Positions 49,597 to 59,508 of a stretch of 64,000 bases of DNA are shown here, piece after piece (position 1 is the stretch's first letter; every line of letters starts with the position of its first letter). Where the stretch lies: NCBI GenBank assembly GCA_030538235.1, contig JAUNUJ010000005.1:62001-126000 (forward strand). The letters run 5' to 3'. This DNA comes from Alcaligenaceae bacterium (GTDB taxonomy: Bacteria > Pseudomonadota > Gammaproteobacteria > Burkholderiales > Burkholderiaceae_B). The position numbers and the translations under genes were made by a program. Below the pieces are notes generated by a model. The model was not told where the DNA came from. It saw only the letters and a program-made list of their open reading frames with translations, and did no database searches.

Positions 49597-52008
49597 GTGT
49601 TTAAACGCAGTGGTTTACTTTTCATTGTTTTATCTGTCTTTGCTCAGGCGCATGCACAGGGCGGCACCGGTTTAAGGGTGCCTATGCTTGAATCGCCAAT
49701 GTTGCGGGATGTGGCGACACCACAAGACGATATAACAACGATCACCGACAGTGCTACGTTAGATGTCATTGATGACACTAATAAGTTTATTCTTCAGGGG
49801 GCTGCCGAAGTCAGACGCTCGGATGTGATCCTAAAGGGCGATCGAATTACCTATGACCGAGGCATAGGTCAGATCCGTTCCGAGGGCAATGCACGTCTCT
49901 ACCAAGAGGGTAATTTATTCACCGGCGAAGAAATTGAATACAACATAGACGCCAAGTCGGGTGAATTCTTAGGGCCGGTCTATTCTTTCGCTGATGGCAG
50001 TTCAGGTGAGGCTGATTTTGCTGATATGTTGGATGATAACCATCTGCGCTTATTTAATGCCACCTTTGCTTCATGCCCTTGCCCTGCGCCGTCTTGGTTT
50101 TTATCTGCTGAGCAGGTAGATATCTACGACGATGAGAACAAGGGGGTCGCACGCAATGCCAAGCTTTATGTTGCGGATGTGCCAGTTTTTTGGTCACCAT
50201 ATTTCACCTTCCCGGTGAGGCAGGAAAAGAAAACTGGTTTCTTAACCCCCACGTTTGGTTACTCTTCGCGTAGTGGTGCCGATCTGATCATGCCGTATTT
50301 TATTAATTTGGCACCTAATTATGATTTAACCTTGTATCCACGTTGGTTGTCCAAGCGTGGAGCGATGTTGGGTGGCGAGTTTCGCTATTTGAGGCCAAAT
50401 TATTCCGGACAGATTACCGGGGCTTATATTGCCAAGGATAAGAAGTTCAACGATGAGAAGCGTTGGACCTATGGTATTGTCCATCGTCATAAATTAGGTC
50501 GTCTGCTTGGTTTTAACTTTGGTCTGAATATCAACTGGAATAAAGCTTCTGACGGTAACTACTTCCGAGATTTAGACGCTCTGGAAATTAATGAAGCCGA
50601 CCGTACTTACTTAAATCAAAGTGTGTCCTTAACATTTTCCGGCCATAAGTACTGGAGCGGTTTCTTGCGTTGGCAACAGTATCAGGGCTTGCATGATCTG
50701 GATTTAAACAACGAAACACCGGGACGAGGTATTTATGCCCAGTATGAACGTAAGCCGGAGTTATTGCTTCGCGGTGTCCGTTATGACTGGGGCGGTTTTG
50801 ATGTCAGTACGGTAAATACACTGACACGCTTTGAGTTTCCGAAGTTTCCGGCTTATTTAAAAGGCGGTGAAAGGGTCTGGCTTAACTATAATGGCCATCG
50901 TCGTCATGACGGCACCCGTTTTACTTCATACAGCACCATAAGTTATCCGATTGTGCGACCGGGTTGGTATATTACGCCAAAGCTAGGGCTACACTTTGCT
51001 CACTATGAGACGGATTGGCAAACAGGCTATCTTGGGCCAGGCTATAGGGCGCAAGATGGTTCGCAAATTCGAAGTCAAAGCCGCACCTTGCCGATCTTTT
51101 CGATTGACTCCGGTATGACCTTTGAGCGTGACACCACATTTTTTGGTAATGCCTCAAAGCAAACCTTAGAGCCGCGTCTCTATTATCTATATATCCCGTA
51201 CCGTGAGCAATCGAGTATTCCGCTTTACGATACCTCAGTCAGCCAGTTTGGCTTTGGTACCGCATTTACGGAAAATCGTTATGCCGGTGGTTGGGATAGA
51301 ATCAATAACGCCAATCGCCTGACCCTGGGTTTAACCACCCGTTGGCTCGATGCCAATACCGGGGTTGAGCGTTTAGCCTTACAGGTAGCACAGAGTTTTT
51401 CTTTTGAACCGCAAAAAGTGACTTTAGCTAATGCTGAGCAGTTAGCTAATAACCGTTCGGAATTCTTAGCGGCTTTGAGTGCGCGCCTGACAGATAAATT
51501 AAATACCGAGGTCGCGGTACAATATGACCCCTATGAAAAGAAAATTGCCCAATCCACGGCATCTATTCGTTGGAATCCGAAGCGTTTGACTTCTTTAAGT
51601 CTATCTTATCGTTATCAGCGCGATCCTTATCAGAATCCTGAAACCGGTGGGCTGTATCCATATCAATTACCGGCCAAGGAAAATGTGATTGTGGCAGGAC
51701 AGTGGCCAATTACCGAGAGAATTAATGCGGTCGGTCGACTGGATTATTCGATCAAGGAAAAGCGCTCAACCCAGACCATTGCAGGGGTCGAGTATAAGGG
51801 TGAATGCTGCTGGGCAGCTCGTGTATTATTCCAAAGATATGCGGTTGCACGAGAAAAAACGAATTCACGGGTGTATTTCCAGTTAGAATTAAGTGGTTTA
51901 GGTGCCTTGGGCTCAGATCCAATGAAAACGATTCGCGACAATATCCCCGGATACGAATCAACAGATGTGCCAATGCCGGTACGTTCGACATTTGAAAGGT
52001 ATGAATAA
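49597..52008 (+). CDS. lptD: LPS-assembly protein LptD
   Basis: 803 residues, starting with GTG. A signal peptide (residues 1-20, ending AQAHA) is followed by an OstA jellyroll domain (about 65-175) and a large beta-barrel. A CPCP motif near residue 159 and a CC pair near 739 give the cysteines that form the disulphides in E. coli LptD. LptD with LptE places lipopolysaccharide in the outer leaflet. Its stop codon directly abuts the surA start, so translation is coupled. Confidence 0.96.
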   Translation: MFKRSGLLFIVLSVFAQAHAQGGTGLRVPMLESPMLRDVATPQDDITTITDSATLDVIDDTNKFILQGAAEVRRSDVILKGDRITYDRGIGQIRSEGNARLYQEGNLFTGEEIEYNIDAKSGEFLGPVYSFADGSSGEADFADMLDDNHLRLFNATFASCPCPAPSWFLSAEQVDIYDDENKGVARNAKLYVADVPVFWSPYFTFPVRQEKKTGFLTPTFGYSSRSGADLIMPYFINLAPNYDLTLYPRWLSKRGAMLGGEFRYLRPNYSGQITGAYIAKDKKFNDEKRWTYGIVHRHKLGRLLGFNFGLNINWNKASDGNYFRDLDALEINEADRTYLNQSVSLTFSGHKYWSGFLRWQQYQGLHDLDLNNETPGRGIYAQYERKPELLLRGVRYDWGGFDVSTVNTLTRFEFPKFPAYLKGGERVWLNYNGHRRHDGTRFTSYSTISYPIVRPGWYITPKLGLHFAHYETDWQTGYLGPGYRAQDGSQIRSQSRTLPIFSIDSGMTFERDTTFFGNASKQTLEPRLYYLYIPYREQSSIPLYDTSVSQFGFGTAFTENRYAGGWDRINNANRLTLGLTTRWLDANTGVERLALQVAQSFSFEPQKVTLANAEQLANNRSEFLAALSARLTDKLNTEVAVQYDPYEKKIAQSTASIRWNPKRLTSLSLSYRYQRDPYQNPETGGLYPYQLPAKENVIVAGQWPITERINAVGRLDYSIKEKRSTQTIAGVEYKGECCWAARVLFQRYAVAREKTNSRVYFQLELSGLGALGSDPMKTIRDNIPGYESTDVPMPVRSTFERYE

Positions 52009-53499
52009 ATGCGTAAACACGTAACATTACGACAATTTGCTTTAAAAGCGTTACCTCTAGTGCTGTTGGCTTTGCCAATGACTATGGTGCAGGCCCAGAA
52101 TCAAGGTGCCAGAGCTGCTCAGCAAGGACAGTTTGCTGACGGCATTGCTGCCATCGTTGGCACCGAAGTTATTACCATGCGTCAGTTACAAGAGCGTATG
52201 GCAGCCAATCGAGTGGCCGGTAGTGATAGCCGTGGTCAAGAGCAGATTCTACAAGGCATGATTGATGAGTTACTAGTTGAAGACGAAGCCTTGCGTATGG
52301 GTTTGCAGGTTTCCGACGCCCGGATGCAGCAGGTCATAGCCGAAATTGCCGCTAATAACAACATGAGCCCGGAGCAATTACGTGAAGCTGCCCGTCAACA
52401 CGGTATTGAGTGGGATAGTTATGTCGAGGGTTTGCGCAATCAGGTATTGTTGGATGAAGTCCGTGGTCAGGTATTACTTTCCCGTATTCATGTGACGCCT
52501 GCAGACGTTGACGCTTATATTAAGCAAAATCCGACCGGCGTTTCACCAACTTATCAGCCCCAGGTTATTCAGCCTGAAGCACTGCCTCCAGAAAGACGAG
52601 TGGTGGTAGAGCAGAGCTTTGAGCCGATGGCCATTGCTTTGCAACATATTCATATTCGTGTCCCTGATAATTCTTCTGAAGAAGTCATCGAAGCGGCACG
52701 CAAGCGCGCTAACGAAGCGCTCCAAAAAATACGCGGGGGCGCTAGTTTTGAAGCAGTGGCTCGTGAGTACTCAAATGCACCCGAAGCTTCACAAGGTGGT
52801 AATTTAGGCATTCGCATGTTTGAAGATTGGCCTAAGCTATTTGTGGATCAGACTCGCAAAGTGCGTGATGGTCGAGTTTCTGGTGTGTTCCGTGCCCCTA
52901 ACGGCTTTCATATCCTTAAGGTAGTCGAACGCCGAGGCATTATTCATGAGCGCCAACGCGAAGTCATGGTACAAGCGCCGAGACCGGCTCCAATCGTTGT
53001 CCATGACCCGCGAGTGCAAGCGGCAAGACAAGAGGGTCCGGTTGAAATCACCGACTCTCATGTGCGTCATATCTTAATTCGCTTCAGTCCGATTGTTGAT
53101 GACGAACAAGCTCATCAACGTATTATTGAGGTACAACAAGCGATGCAGGCGGGCATGAGTTTCTCCGATGCCGCCGAGAAGTATTCTCAAGACTCATCAG
53201 CGCCGATTGGTGGTGATATCGGTTGGATTTCTCCGGGTCAGGCAGATCCTGCTTTTGAGCAAGCTGCTGACAGCCTACAGATTGGTCAGGTTAGTGAGCC
53301 GGTACGTAGCTCATTCGGCTGGCATCTTATCGAGGTACTGGATCGTCGCACTGAGGATAAGCAGGGGTCAATTCGCAAATCTTTGGCTAATGAAGCTATT
53401 TTCGAAGACCGTGCAGCGGCAGTTATTGAAGACTGGATTGAGCAATTAAGAGGTCGTACCTTTATTGATAATCGTCTCGATCGTACGAGAAATCGTTAG
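52009..53499 (+). CDS. surA: Periplasmic chaperone/peptidyl-prolyl isomerase SurA
   Basis: 496 residues. A signal peptide (about 1-29, ending MVQAQ) leads to a chaperone N-domain and two parvulin (PpiC) domains, around residues 200-305 (IALQHIHIRVPDNSS) and 345-450 (SHVRHILIRFSPIV). Proline-rich linkers (PEALPPERR and QAPRPAPIVV) sit before them. SurA brings outer membrane proteins, LptD among them, to the Bam complex. It abuts lptD and precedes rsmA; pdxA, found between them in many proteobacteria, is absent here. Confidence 0.96.
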   Translation: MRKHVTLRQFALKALPLVLLALPMTMVQAQNQGARAAQQGQFADGIAAIVGTEVITMRQLQERMAANRVAGSDSRGQEQILQGMIDELLVEDEALRMGLQVSDARMQQVIAEIAANNNMSPEQLREAARQHGIEWDSYVEGLRNQVLLDEVRGQVLLSRIHVTPADVDAYIKQNPTGVSPTYQPQVIQPEALPPERRVVVEQSFEPMAIALQHIHIRVPDNSSEEVIEAARKRANEALQKIRGGASFEAVAREYSNAPEASQGGNLGIRMFEDWPKLFVDQTRKVRDGRVSGVFRAPNGFHILKVVERRGIIHERQREVMVQAPRPAPIVVHDPRVQAARQEGPVEITDSHVRHILIRFSPIVDDEQAHQRIIEVQQAMQAGMSFSDAAEKYSQDSSAPIGGDIGWISPGQADPAFEQAADSLQIGQVSEPVRSSFGWHLIEVLDRRTEDKQGSIRKSLANEAIFEDRAAAVIEDWIEQLRGRTFIDNRLDRTRNR

Positions 53500-53528
53500 T
53501 ATTTTAATCAATCACAAGGTAGAGTTCA

Positions 53529-54311
53529 TTGGCTCATCAAGCCCGTAAACGTTTTGGTCAGCATTTTTTAGTCGATGAGTATGTTGTCGGCGAAATTGTG
53601 CATGCGATTAATCCTCATAAAGATGATTTGATGGTGGAAATCGGTCCCGGTCAATTGGCTATGACCGAGCCACTATTAGAACGCTTAAAGCAGTTAACTG
53701 TGATTGAGATTGATCGAGATTTAGTGCAGCGTCTAGGCAAGCTTTATGCTCCCGAGCGTTTGCGTGTGGTAGCAGGTGACGTACTCAAAGTGGATTTCGC
53801 TGAGGTGTTTGCCGGTGCTTGCGCTGAAGGGGGTAAAAAGCTACGGGTTGTCGGCAATCTTCCCTATAACATTTCTACACCCATCTTATTCCATCTAATG
53901 GATTATGTTGATCTAATTGAGGATCAGCATTTTATGTTGCAAAAAGAGGTTGTGCTTCGCATGATCGCGGAGCCCGGCACCAAGGATTACGGTCGCCTCT
54001 CAGTGATGCTGCAACAACGTTACGAGATGGAGGGGCTGTTCGAGGTGGCACCTGAAGCCTTTGATCCACCGCCACGTGTGGATTCGGCGATTGTTCGTAT
54101 GATCCCGTTAGGTGAGGATCGCCTAAAGCCCCAGAACTATGAACTCTTTGCCGAAATCGTCGCCCAGGCTTTTAGTCAGCGTCGGAAAATGATCCGTCGT
54201 AGTTTGCATCAATGGTCTTTTGATTTTGCTGCCTTGGGTATTGAAGAAACTGCTAGAGCTGAGGATTTAAGCTTGCAGCAGTTTATTGCTCTGGCTGATT
54301 CGGCTAATTAG
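53529..54311 (+). CDS. rsmA: 16S rRNA dimethyladenosine transferase RsmA (KsgA)
   Basis: 260 residues. It methylates A1518 and A1519 of 16S rRNA. The family start [14 protein letters not shown] is clear, the AdoMet site is [14 protein letters not shown] (about 38-51) and the target adenine site is GNLPYNIST (about 113-121). The start is TTG at 53529, preceded by AAGGTAGAG (53516-53524); no ATG fits. It lies 29 bases after surA. Confidence 0.96.
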   Translation: MAHQARKRFGQHFLVDEYVVGEIVHAINPHKDDLMVEIGPGQLAMTEPLLERLKQLTVIEIDRDLVQRLGKLYAPERLRVVAGDVLKVDFAEVFAGACAEGGKKLRVVGNLPYNISTPILFHLMDYVDLIEDQHFMLQKEVVLRMIAEPGTKDYGRLSVMLQQRYEMEGLFEVAPEAFDPPPRVDSAIVRMIPLGEDRLKPQNYELFAEIVAQAFSQRRKMIRRSLHQWSFDFAALGIEETARAEDLSLQQFIALADSAN

Positions 54312-54346
54312 GCGTAGCTGATTAAAGTTTTTGTTCTGTAGTGAAT

Positions 54347-54379
54347 TTACCGTTAGAGTTTGGCGGTTTCTAACGGTAA
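54347..54379 (+). other. Perfect 11-bp hairpin between rsmA and gloA
   Basis: Arms 54347-54357 and 54369-54379 are exact complements with an 11-base loop. It lies between two converging genes, but no T run follows on either strand, so it may be a weak or factor-dependent terminator. Confidence 0.5.
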
Positions 54380-54411
54380 GAGATTCAGCTTGGATTTGTT
54401 TTAAACGCCAC

Positions 54412-54825
54412 TTATCTCAAACCCGTGCCGGGCGCATTCATGTCTTTTCTTTCGATAAATTCGATTTTGTAGCCGTCCGGATCTTCAACAAAAGCAATCA
54501 CTGTTTCGCCACCCAATACCGGACCGGCTTCGCGAGTGACTTTACCGCCAGCCGCTTTGACCTTGTTACAGGCTTCATAAGCATCAGGAACACCAATGGC
54601 AATATGACCGTAGGCTGTACCCATATCGTATTTCTCGACGCCGTAGTTGTAGGTTAATTCGATTTCGGCTTGTTCAGGATTAGAGGCATAGCCCAGGAAG
54701 GCTAATTTGTACTTATACTCAGGGTTATCTGAGGTGCGTAACAACGTCATACCTAACACATTGGTGTAAAAATCAATCGAACGCTCGAGATTGCCAACGC
54801 GTAGCATGGTGTGTAGTAATAACAT
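54412..54825 (-). CDS. gloA: Lactoylglutathione lyase (glyoxalase I)
   Basis: 137 residues from ATG 54825. It turns the hemithioacetal of methylglyoxal and glutathione into S-lactoylglutathione. The metal ligands are placed as in E. coli GloA (His near 5, Glu near 56 in EIELTYN, His near 74 in GHIAIGV, Glu near 122 in YKIEFIE). The strong AAGGAG ahead of this ATG rules out the in-frame starts upstream, which overlap plsC. The last residues (NAPGTGLR) are a short tail. Confidence 0.95.
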   Translation of the reverse strand: MLLLHTMLRVGNLERSIDFYTNVLGMTLLRTSDNPEYKYKLAFLGYASNPEQAEIELTYNYGVEKYDMGTAYGHIAIGVPDAYEACNKVKAAGGKVTREAGPVLGGETVIAFVEDPDGYKIEFIERKDMNAPGTGLR

Positions 54826-54871
54826 ACGATCTCCTTGTGAATTAGTTAAACGACTTAGTCCTAGAGACATT

Positions 54872-55645
54872 TTACACTTTATTTTTGACACTATAGCTTG
54901 GGGTGTCGGCAGGATCACTGCTCTTGTAATCTTCCGGATTAAGACGGATCATCTCCGACTCGATCCAATGCTCGACCTCCGCGGTAATCTCATCACAACT
55001 GCGGTCACCCGCTTTGATAGGGGGACCAAAGGACATAGTGACCGTGCCGGGTTTCTTAATAAAGGCATTTTTAGGCCATAATCTACCGGCATTATGGGCG
55101 ACGGGAATAATATCAGTCTGGGTATGCATTGCTAAGCGGACACCACCGGGCTTATAGCGACCCTTTTTGCCCACCGGGATTCGCGTGCCTTCAGGGAACA
55201 GCACCGGCGAACGGCCTTCTTTGATACGCTTTGAACCTCGACGCAGGACTTGTCTCATGGCCTCAGAGGATCTGCCGCGATCAATAGGGATGTTATTTAG
55301 ACTGCCTAAGGCCCAACCAAATAATGGGATATACTCCAACACCTTTTTATAAACTAACACGACCGGATGAGGAGTAAACCAAGGCATAAATAGGGTTTCA
55401 TACGCTGACTGATGTTTAACCAGATAAATCACTTGGTGATCAGTGGGAATATTTTCTTTACCTTTGACTTCGTAACGGATACCTAAGATGACTTTGGCTA
55501 AGTAAATTAGAAGTCGTGGCCATTGCACTGCAATGTAATATCGTTTTTCAAAGGATAAGGGTCTGGACAAAAGAATCACGATGCCTAGGGTTAATGCGGT
55601 CAGCACAAAGCAAACAGCATAGATTAAGGAGCGAATAAAGTTCAT
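54872..55645 (-). CDS. plsC: 1-acylglycerol-3-phosphate acyltransferase (PlsC family)
   Basis: 257 residues from ATG 55645. Residues 1-30 hold one or two membrane helices. The acyltransferase block I is [10 protein letters not shown], with Glu in place of Asp in HX4D, a known variant in this subgroup, and [10 protein letters not shown] is block III. It makes phosphatidic acid at the inner membrane. GGGAG stands before the ATG. The gene follows gmhB by 14 bases, so it is cotranscribed with it. Confidence 0.92.
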   Translation of the reverse strand: MNFIRSLIYAVCFVLTALTLGIVILLSRPLSFEKRYYIAVQWPRLLIYLAKVILGIRYEVKGKENIPTDHQVIYLVKHQSAYETLFMPWFTPHPVVLVYKKVLEYIPLFGWALGSLNNIPIDRGRSSEAMRQVLRRGSKRIKEGRSPVLFPEGTRIPVGKKGRYKPGGVRLAMHTQTDIIPVAHNAGRLWPKNAFIKKPGTVTMSFGPPIKAGDRSCDEITAEVEHWIESEMIRLNPEDYKSSDPADTPSYSVKNKV

Positions 55646-55658
55646 CGTATGACTCCCT

Positions 55659-56219
55659 TTAGTTGTGTGAAGCGCCAACTTGGCTTAACAATGTATTAAC
55701 CATGGAGGCTAGGTCATCACTGACCGGTGTGGCTTTATCAAAGGTCGGATCCTGACGTGTTTTCTGACCGTTGCCTGTCAGTACTAGCCAAGGTTTAAAG
55801 CCGGCCGCTGTAGCGGCTTGCAGATCACGGAGAGAATCACCAACAGCATAAATCTGTGCAGCTTGGTCTATTTTATAGCGCGCACGAATTTCCTCAAACA
55901 GACCGGGTGCAGGTTTGCGGCATCGACAATTGTCTTCGGGTTTGTGAGGGCACACAAAGATCGCATCGATTAAACCGCCTTTTTCAGCCAGTAAAAGACG
56001 TAGCTTTGTGTGCATTTCGCTTAGATCATCCATAGTGAAGTAACCACGACCAACACCTGATTGGTTGGTCGCAATCACGACTTTATAGCCGGCCGAATTG
56101 AGACGAGCAATGGCTTCAAGACTGCCCGACAAAGGCACCCATTCGTCGGCACTTTTGACGTAGTCCGTGGAGTCTTGGTTAATGACACCATCTCTATCGA
56201 GAATCACTAATTTGGGCAT
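55659..56219 (-). CDS. gmhB: D-glycero-beta-D-manno-heptose 1,7-bisphosphate 7-phosphatase GmhB
   Basis: 186 residues. The HAD phosphatase motif LDRDGVINQDS is at 6-16, the second motif ATNQSGVGRGYF near 51, and the zinc loop CPHKPEDNCRCRKP near 92-105 identify GmhB. It makes heptose 1-phosphate for the LPS inner core. It lies 28 bases downstream of glyS and 14 bases before plsC, all leftward. Confidence 0.95.
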   Translation of the reverse strand: MPKLVILDRDGVINQDSTDYVKSADEWVPLSGSLEAIARLNSAGYKVVIATNQSGVGRGYFTMDDLSEMHTKLRLLLAEKGGLIDAIFVCPHKPEDNCRCRKPAPGLFEEIRARYKIDQAAQIYAVGDSLRDLQAATAAGFKPWLVLTGNGQKTRQDPTFDKATPVSDDLASMVNTLLSQVGASHN

Positions 56220-56247
56220 CTTGAATCCTAATCAACCTTTGCGCAGA

Positions 56248-58377
56248 TTACGCTAAGCGGGAAATATCGGCAATTAAGTTCATCGTGTTATGCAGACGTT
56301 GCAATAATGACAAGCGATTGGCGCGAACCGCCGGATCATCTGCCATCACCATGACGTCATTGAAGAAGCTATCGACTGCAGGGCGTACAGTTGCCATTAG
56401 GCTCATGCTACCGGTAAAGTCTTTGCTAGCGAAAAGTGCTGTGGCTTCAGGTTCTACAGCCTGTAATACGGTGAACAGTTCCTTTTCGGCAGCTTCTTCT
56501 AGTAGGGACTCATTAAAGTCGGCTATTTCGTCTTCGGAGCGGCGCAGTAAGTTACTAATACGCTTATTGGCTGCGGCCAAACTTTCTGCTTCGTCCAGTT
56601 TAGAGAAGGCCTCAATTGCTTCAACTCGCTCAGGGATTTGATCTAGCGGCGGATTAACGGCTAAAACAGCATCAATGACAGCCTTACTGTGTTCGTTTTG
56701 CAACTGGTTGCGGTAGCGTTCCAGAATAAACTCATAAACTTCTGAGGCCGTGTTCGGATTGATTTCGCTCTTGGCATCAAATAGCTCGGCTGATTTTTTC
56801 AGTACAGCAGGTAAGTCCAGTTGGGCAGCTTTAACGCCATCTAAATCGGCCTTTTTGAGCCACTCATAGGCGCTGATAATACCAAGGGCAGCACGACGTA
56901 GACCGTAAGGATCTCGTTCGCCGCTAGGGATCGAGCCGATGCCCCAGATGCCCATTAAGGTTTCGATACGCTCAGCCACAAAAAGAATTAAGGCAGTTAA
57001 ACCGCTTTTATCATGAGTTAAGTTAAAACGCACATCGTACTGATGGGCTAAGGCTTGACAGACTTCGGCAGCTTCTTGCTCTTCGACAGCATAATAAGAG
57101 GCCATCACACCTTGTAGTTCAGGGAATTCACCCACCATCAAGGAGCTTAGATCGGCCTTGGCTAAATAAGCAGCACGTTCAGCTAGTTTGCTGTCTGCAC
57201 CTAATTGATTGGCAATCAGAGCGGCTAAGCTTTGTACGCGTTCGGTTCTTTGTCGCTGTGAGCCAAGTTTGTTGTGATAAACCACTTGAGCTAATTGCTC
57301 AACACGTTGGTCTTGAGGGGTTTTTTTGTCAGTCTCAAAGAAGAATTGTGCATCAGCTAAACGTGGACGAACTACCCGTTCATTGCCTTCGATAATATTT
57401 TTAGGGTCTTCTAATTGCATATTGCTGACAATCAGGAAACGATGGTCCAGTTTGCCGGTGTCTTTATCAAAAAGAGGGAAATACTTCTGATTTAAACGCA
57501 TGGTTAAAATCAAGCATTCTTGGGGTACGCCGAGAAACTCACGATCAAACTGACCTACGTAGACGGTCGGATGCTCAACCAGTGCAGTGACCTCATCTAA
57601 TAAGGCGTGAACCTCAGGACCATCACCGATGGTGGTGTTTAATGAAGCCGCTGTGTCTAGCAATTGCTGCTTAATCATGTCTTGACGACCTTGATAATCG
57701 GCAATCACCATGCCCTCATCGGCCAAGCGCTGTTGGTACTCCTCGGCGGTTGCTAAAGAGAGAGTTTTGGCGCCCATAAAGCGATGACCTTCAGTCACTC
57801 GATCAGCGCTCAGTCCTAAGGCCTCAGCGGCTAGGATATCCTCACCATATAAGACGACTAAACGATGTGCCGGGCGTACAAAACGCACGGTCGTCTGACG
57901 ATCGGCTAGTTGGTAACGCATGACTTTGGGAATTGGTAATTGGTTAATGCAATGCTCAACGATTTCCTGGATGCGATTTTTTAAAATGGCTCCGGGTGCT
58001 TTACCGCGGGCAATTAGAAAATCCTGTTTACCGTCAGACTCTTTGGCTAAGTCATCAACCGTTAAATGGCCCAGGCCTTTGGCTTCTAAACGCTTAGTTA
58101 GGGCAGGCGTGGCATTGCCATCGGCATCTAAACCGACTTTAGCAGGCATCAGTTTTTCAACAAAATCCTGTTCAGGTGCTTGCTCTAAGACCCGATCAAT
58201 CAAAATGGCCAAGCGTCTGGGTGTGGCAAAGCTGCGGCTTTGGTGGTTCTCCGCCAACAGCGATAATTTGCTTAAATCCGCTTCAATGGTAGCAGCAAAG
58301 GCTTCGCCTAAGCGCTGTAGTGCTTTTGGGGGTAACTCCTCGGTTAGGAGCTCAATTAATAAGGCTTTGTTTGTCAT
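56248..58377 (-). CDS. glyS: Glycyl-tRNA synthetase beta subunit
   Basis: 709 residues. The N-terminus ALLIELLTEELPPKALQRL, the SGERDPYGLRRAALG motif (about 480-495) and the C-terminal anticodon-binding DALR-like part (VMADDPAVRANRLSLLQRL) are all family features. With GlyQ it forms the alpha2beta2 enzyme that charges tRNA-Gly. It begins 1 base after the glyQ stop. Confidence 0.97.
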   Translation of the reverse strand: MTNKALLIELLTEELPPKALQRLGEAFAATIEADLSKLSLLAENHQSRSFATPRRLAILIDRVLEQAPEQDFVEKLMPAKVGLDADGNATPALTKRLEAKGLGHLTVDDLAKESDGKQDFLIARGKAPGAILKNRIQEIVEHCINQLPIPKVMRYQLADRQTTVRFVRPAHRLVVLYGEDILAAEALGLSADRVTEGHRFMGAKTLSLATAEEYQQRLADEGMVIADYQGRQDMIKQQLLDTAASLNTTIGDGPEVHALLDEVTALVEHPTVYVGQFDREFLGVPQECLILTMRLNQKYFPLFDKDTGKLDHRFLIVSNMQLEDPKNIIEGNERVVRPRLADAQFFFETDKKTPQDQRVEQLAQVVYHNKLGSQRQRTERVQSLAALIANQLGADSKLAERAAYLAKADLSSLMVGEFPELQGVMASYYAVEEQEAAEVCQALAHQYDVRFNLTHDKSGLTALILFVAERIETLMGIWGIGSIPSGERDPYGLRRAALGIISAYEWLKKADLDGVKAAQLDLPAVLKKSAELFDAKSEINPNTASEVYEFILERYRNQLQNEHSKAVIDAVLAVNPPLDQIPERVEAIEAFSKLDEAESLAAANKRISNLLRRSEDEIADFNESLLEEAAEKELFTVLQAVEPEATALFASKDFTGSMSLMATVRPAVDSFFNDVMVMADDPAVRANRLSLLQRLHNTMNLIADISRLA

Positions 58378-58378
58378 A

Positions 58379-59287
58379 TTATTTTGCCTCCGCGCTTGCT
58401 GTGTCTTTGAGCATGGGGAAGCCTAATTGCTCTCTGGATTCGTAATAACACTGGGCGACACCGCGTGAGAGGTTGCGAATACGTGCAATATACGTAGCGC
58501 GTTCGGTCACGCTGATAGCACCACGAGCATCTAATAAGTTAAATAAATGGGCGGCTTTTAGTACCTGCTCATAGGCCGGCAGGGCTAAATCAAGTTCGAC
58601 CAAACGCTGAGCATTTTTTTCATGGTCATTAAAATGACGGAAAAGGATCTCGATATCGGCAATCTCAAAGTTGTACTTGGATTGCTCAACTTCATTTTGG
58701 TGGAACACGTCACGATAATAGACATTATTGCCCTGTAAATCCGTGGTCCATACTAAGTCATAGACGCTTTCTACGTTTTGTAGGTACATGGCTAAACGCT
58801 CAATGCCGTAGGTGATCTCACCGGTAGTGGCTGAGCAGTCGAGGCCGCCGACTTGTTGGAAGTAGGTAAATTGGGTTACTTCCATGCCGTTTAGCCAGAT
58901 CTCCCAGCCCAGACCCCAAGCTCCTAGCGTGGGGTTTTCCCAGTCGTCCTCGACAAAGCGAATATCGTGCTCTTGAGGGTTAATTCCTAAGGCTTTGAGA
59001 GAGTTCAAATAGAGCTCAATGATATTACTAGGCGCCGGTTTTAAAGCGACTTGGTATTGATAATAATGTTGGAGCCGATTGGGGTTCTCACCATAGCGAC
59101 CATCATTAGGACGTCTGGATGGTTGCACATAGGCGGCGTACCACGGCTCCGGACCGATCGCTCTTAAGAAAGTGGCGGTGTGCGAGGTACCGGCACCCAC
59201 TTCCATATCGTATGGCTGTAGGAGGGTGCATCCCTGAGCGCCCCAATAATTTTCTAATGTAAGAATAATTTGCTGAAAGCTAAGCAT
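58379..59287 (-). CDS. glyQ: Glycyl-tRNA synthetase alpha subunit
   Basis: 302 residues, the usual length. The class II catalytic subunit has the conserved start [20 protein letters not shown] and [19 protein letters not shown], with the later [20 protein letters not shown] motif. It joins glycine to tRNA-Gly along with GlyS. It heads the leftward run glyQ-glyS-gmhB-plsC-gloA. Confidence 0.97.
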   Translation of the reverse strand: MLSFQQIILTLENYWGAQGCTLLQPYDMEVGAGTSHTATFLRAIGPEPWYAAYVQPSRRPNDGRYGENPNRLQHYYQYQVALKPAPSNIIELYLNSLKALGINPQEHDIRFVEDDWENPTLGAWGLGWEIWLNGMEVTQFTYFQQVGGLDCSATTGEITYGIERLAMYLQNVESVYDLVWTTDLQGNNVYYRDVFHQNEVEQSKYNFEIADIEILFRHFNDHEKNAQRLVELDLALPAYEQVLKAAHLFNLLDARGAISVTERATYIARIRNLSRGVAQCYYESREQLGFPMLKDTASAEAK

Positions 59288-59508
59288 GCTAAGACATTTA
59301 CCAAAAATTTAATTAACCCATAATTTTAAGATATTTAAGCTTATAAAACACAGAATAGCCGGAGCAGCCGTAATTTCTCATCGACAAAAGAGAATTAGTT
59401 GTTATTTACGGGCGAGTGCAGAGCTTTTAGTTAGGCAAGTATAATTAGCAGTAAAATCAGGAAAGATTCATTGAATGTAACAATAATAAATCATTAACGG
59501 AGATATAA

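Noticed and set aside
51752..52078. 108-codon minus-strand frame across the lptD-surA junction
   Set aside because: Overlaps two firmly assigned genes and looks like a composition shadow.
57920..58426. 168-codon plus-strand frame opposite glyS and the end of glyQ
   Set aside because: The glyS frame is a full, conserved enzyme; the antisense product is Ser/Lys/Ala-rich without family features.
59288..59508. 221-base gap before the crotonase gene as a possible riboswitch or small RNA
   Set aside because: No recognisable paired structure, terminator or known leader motif was seen.
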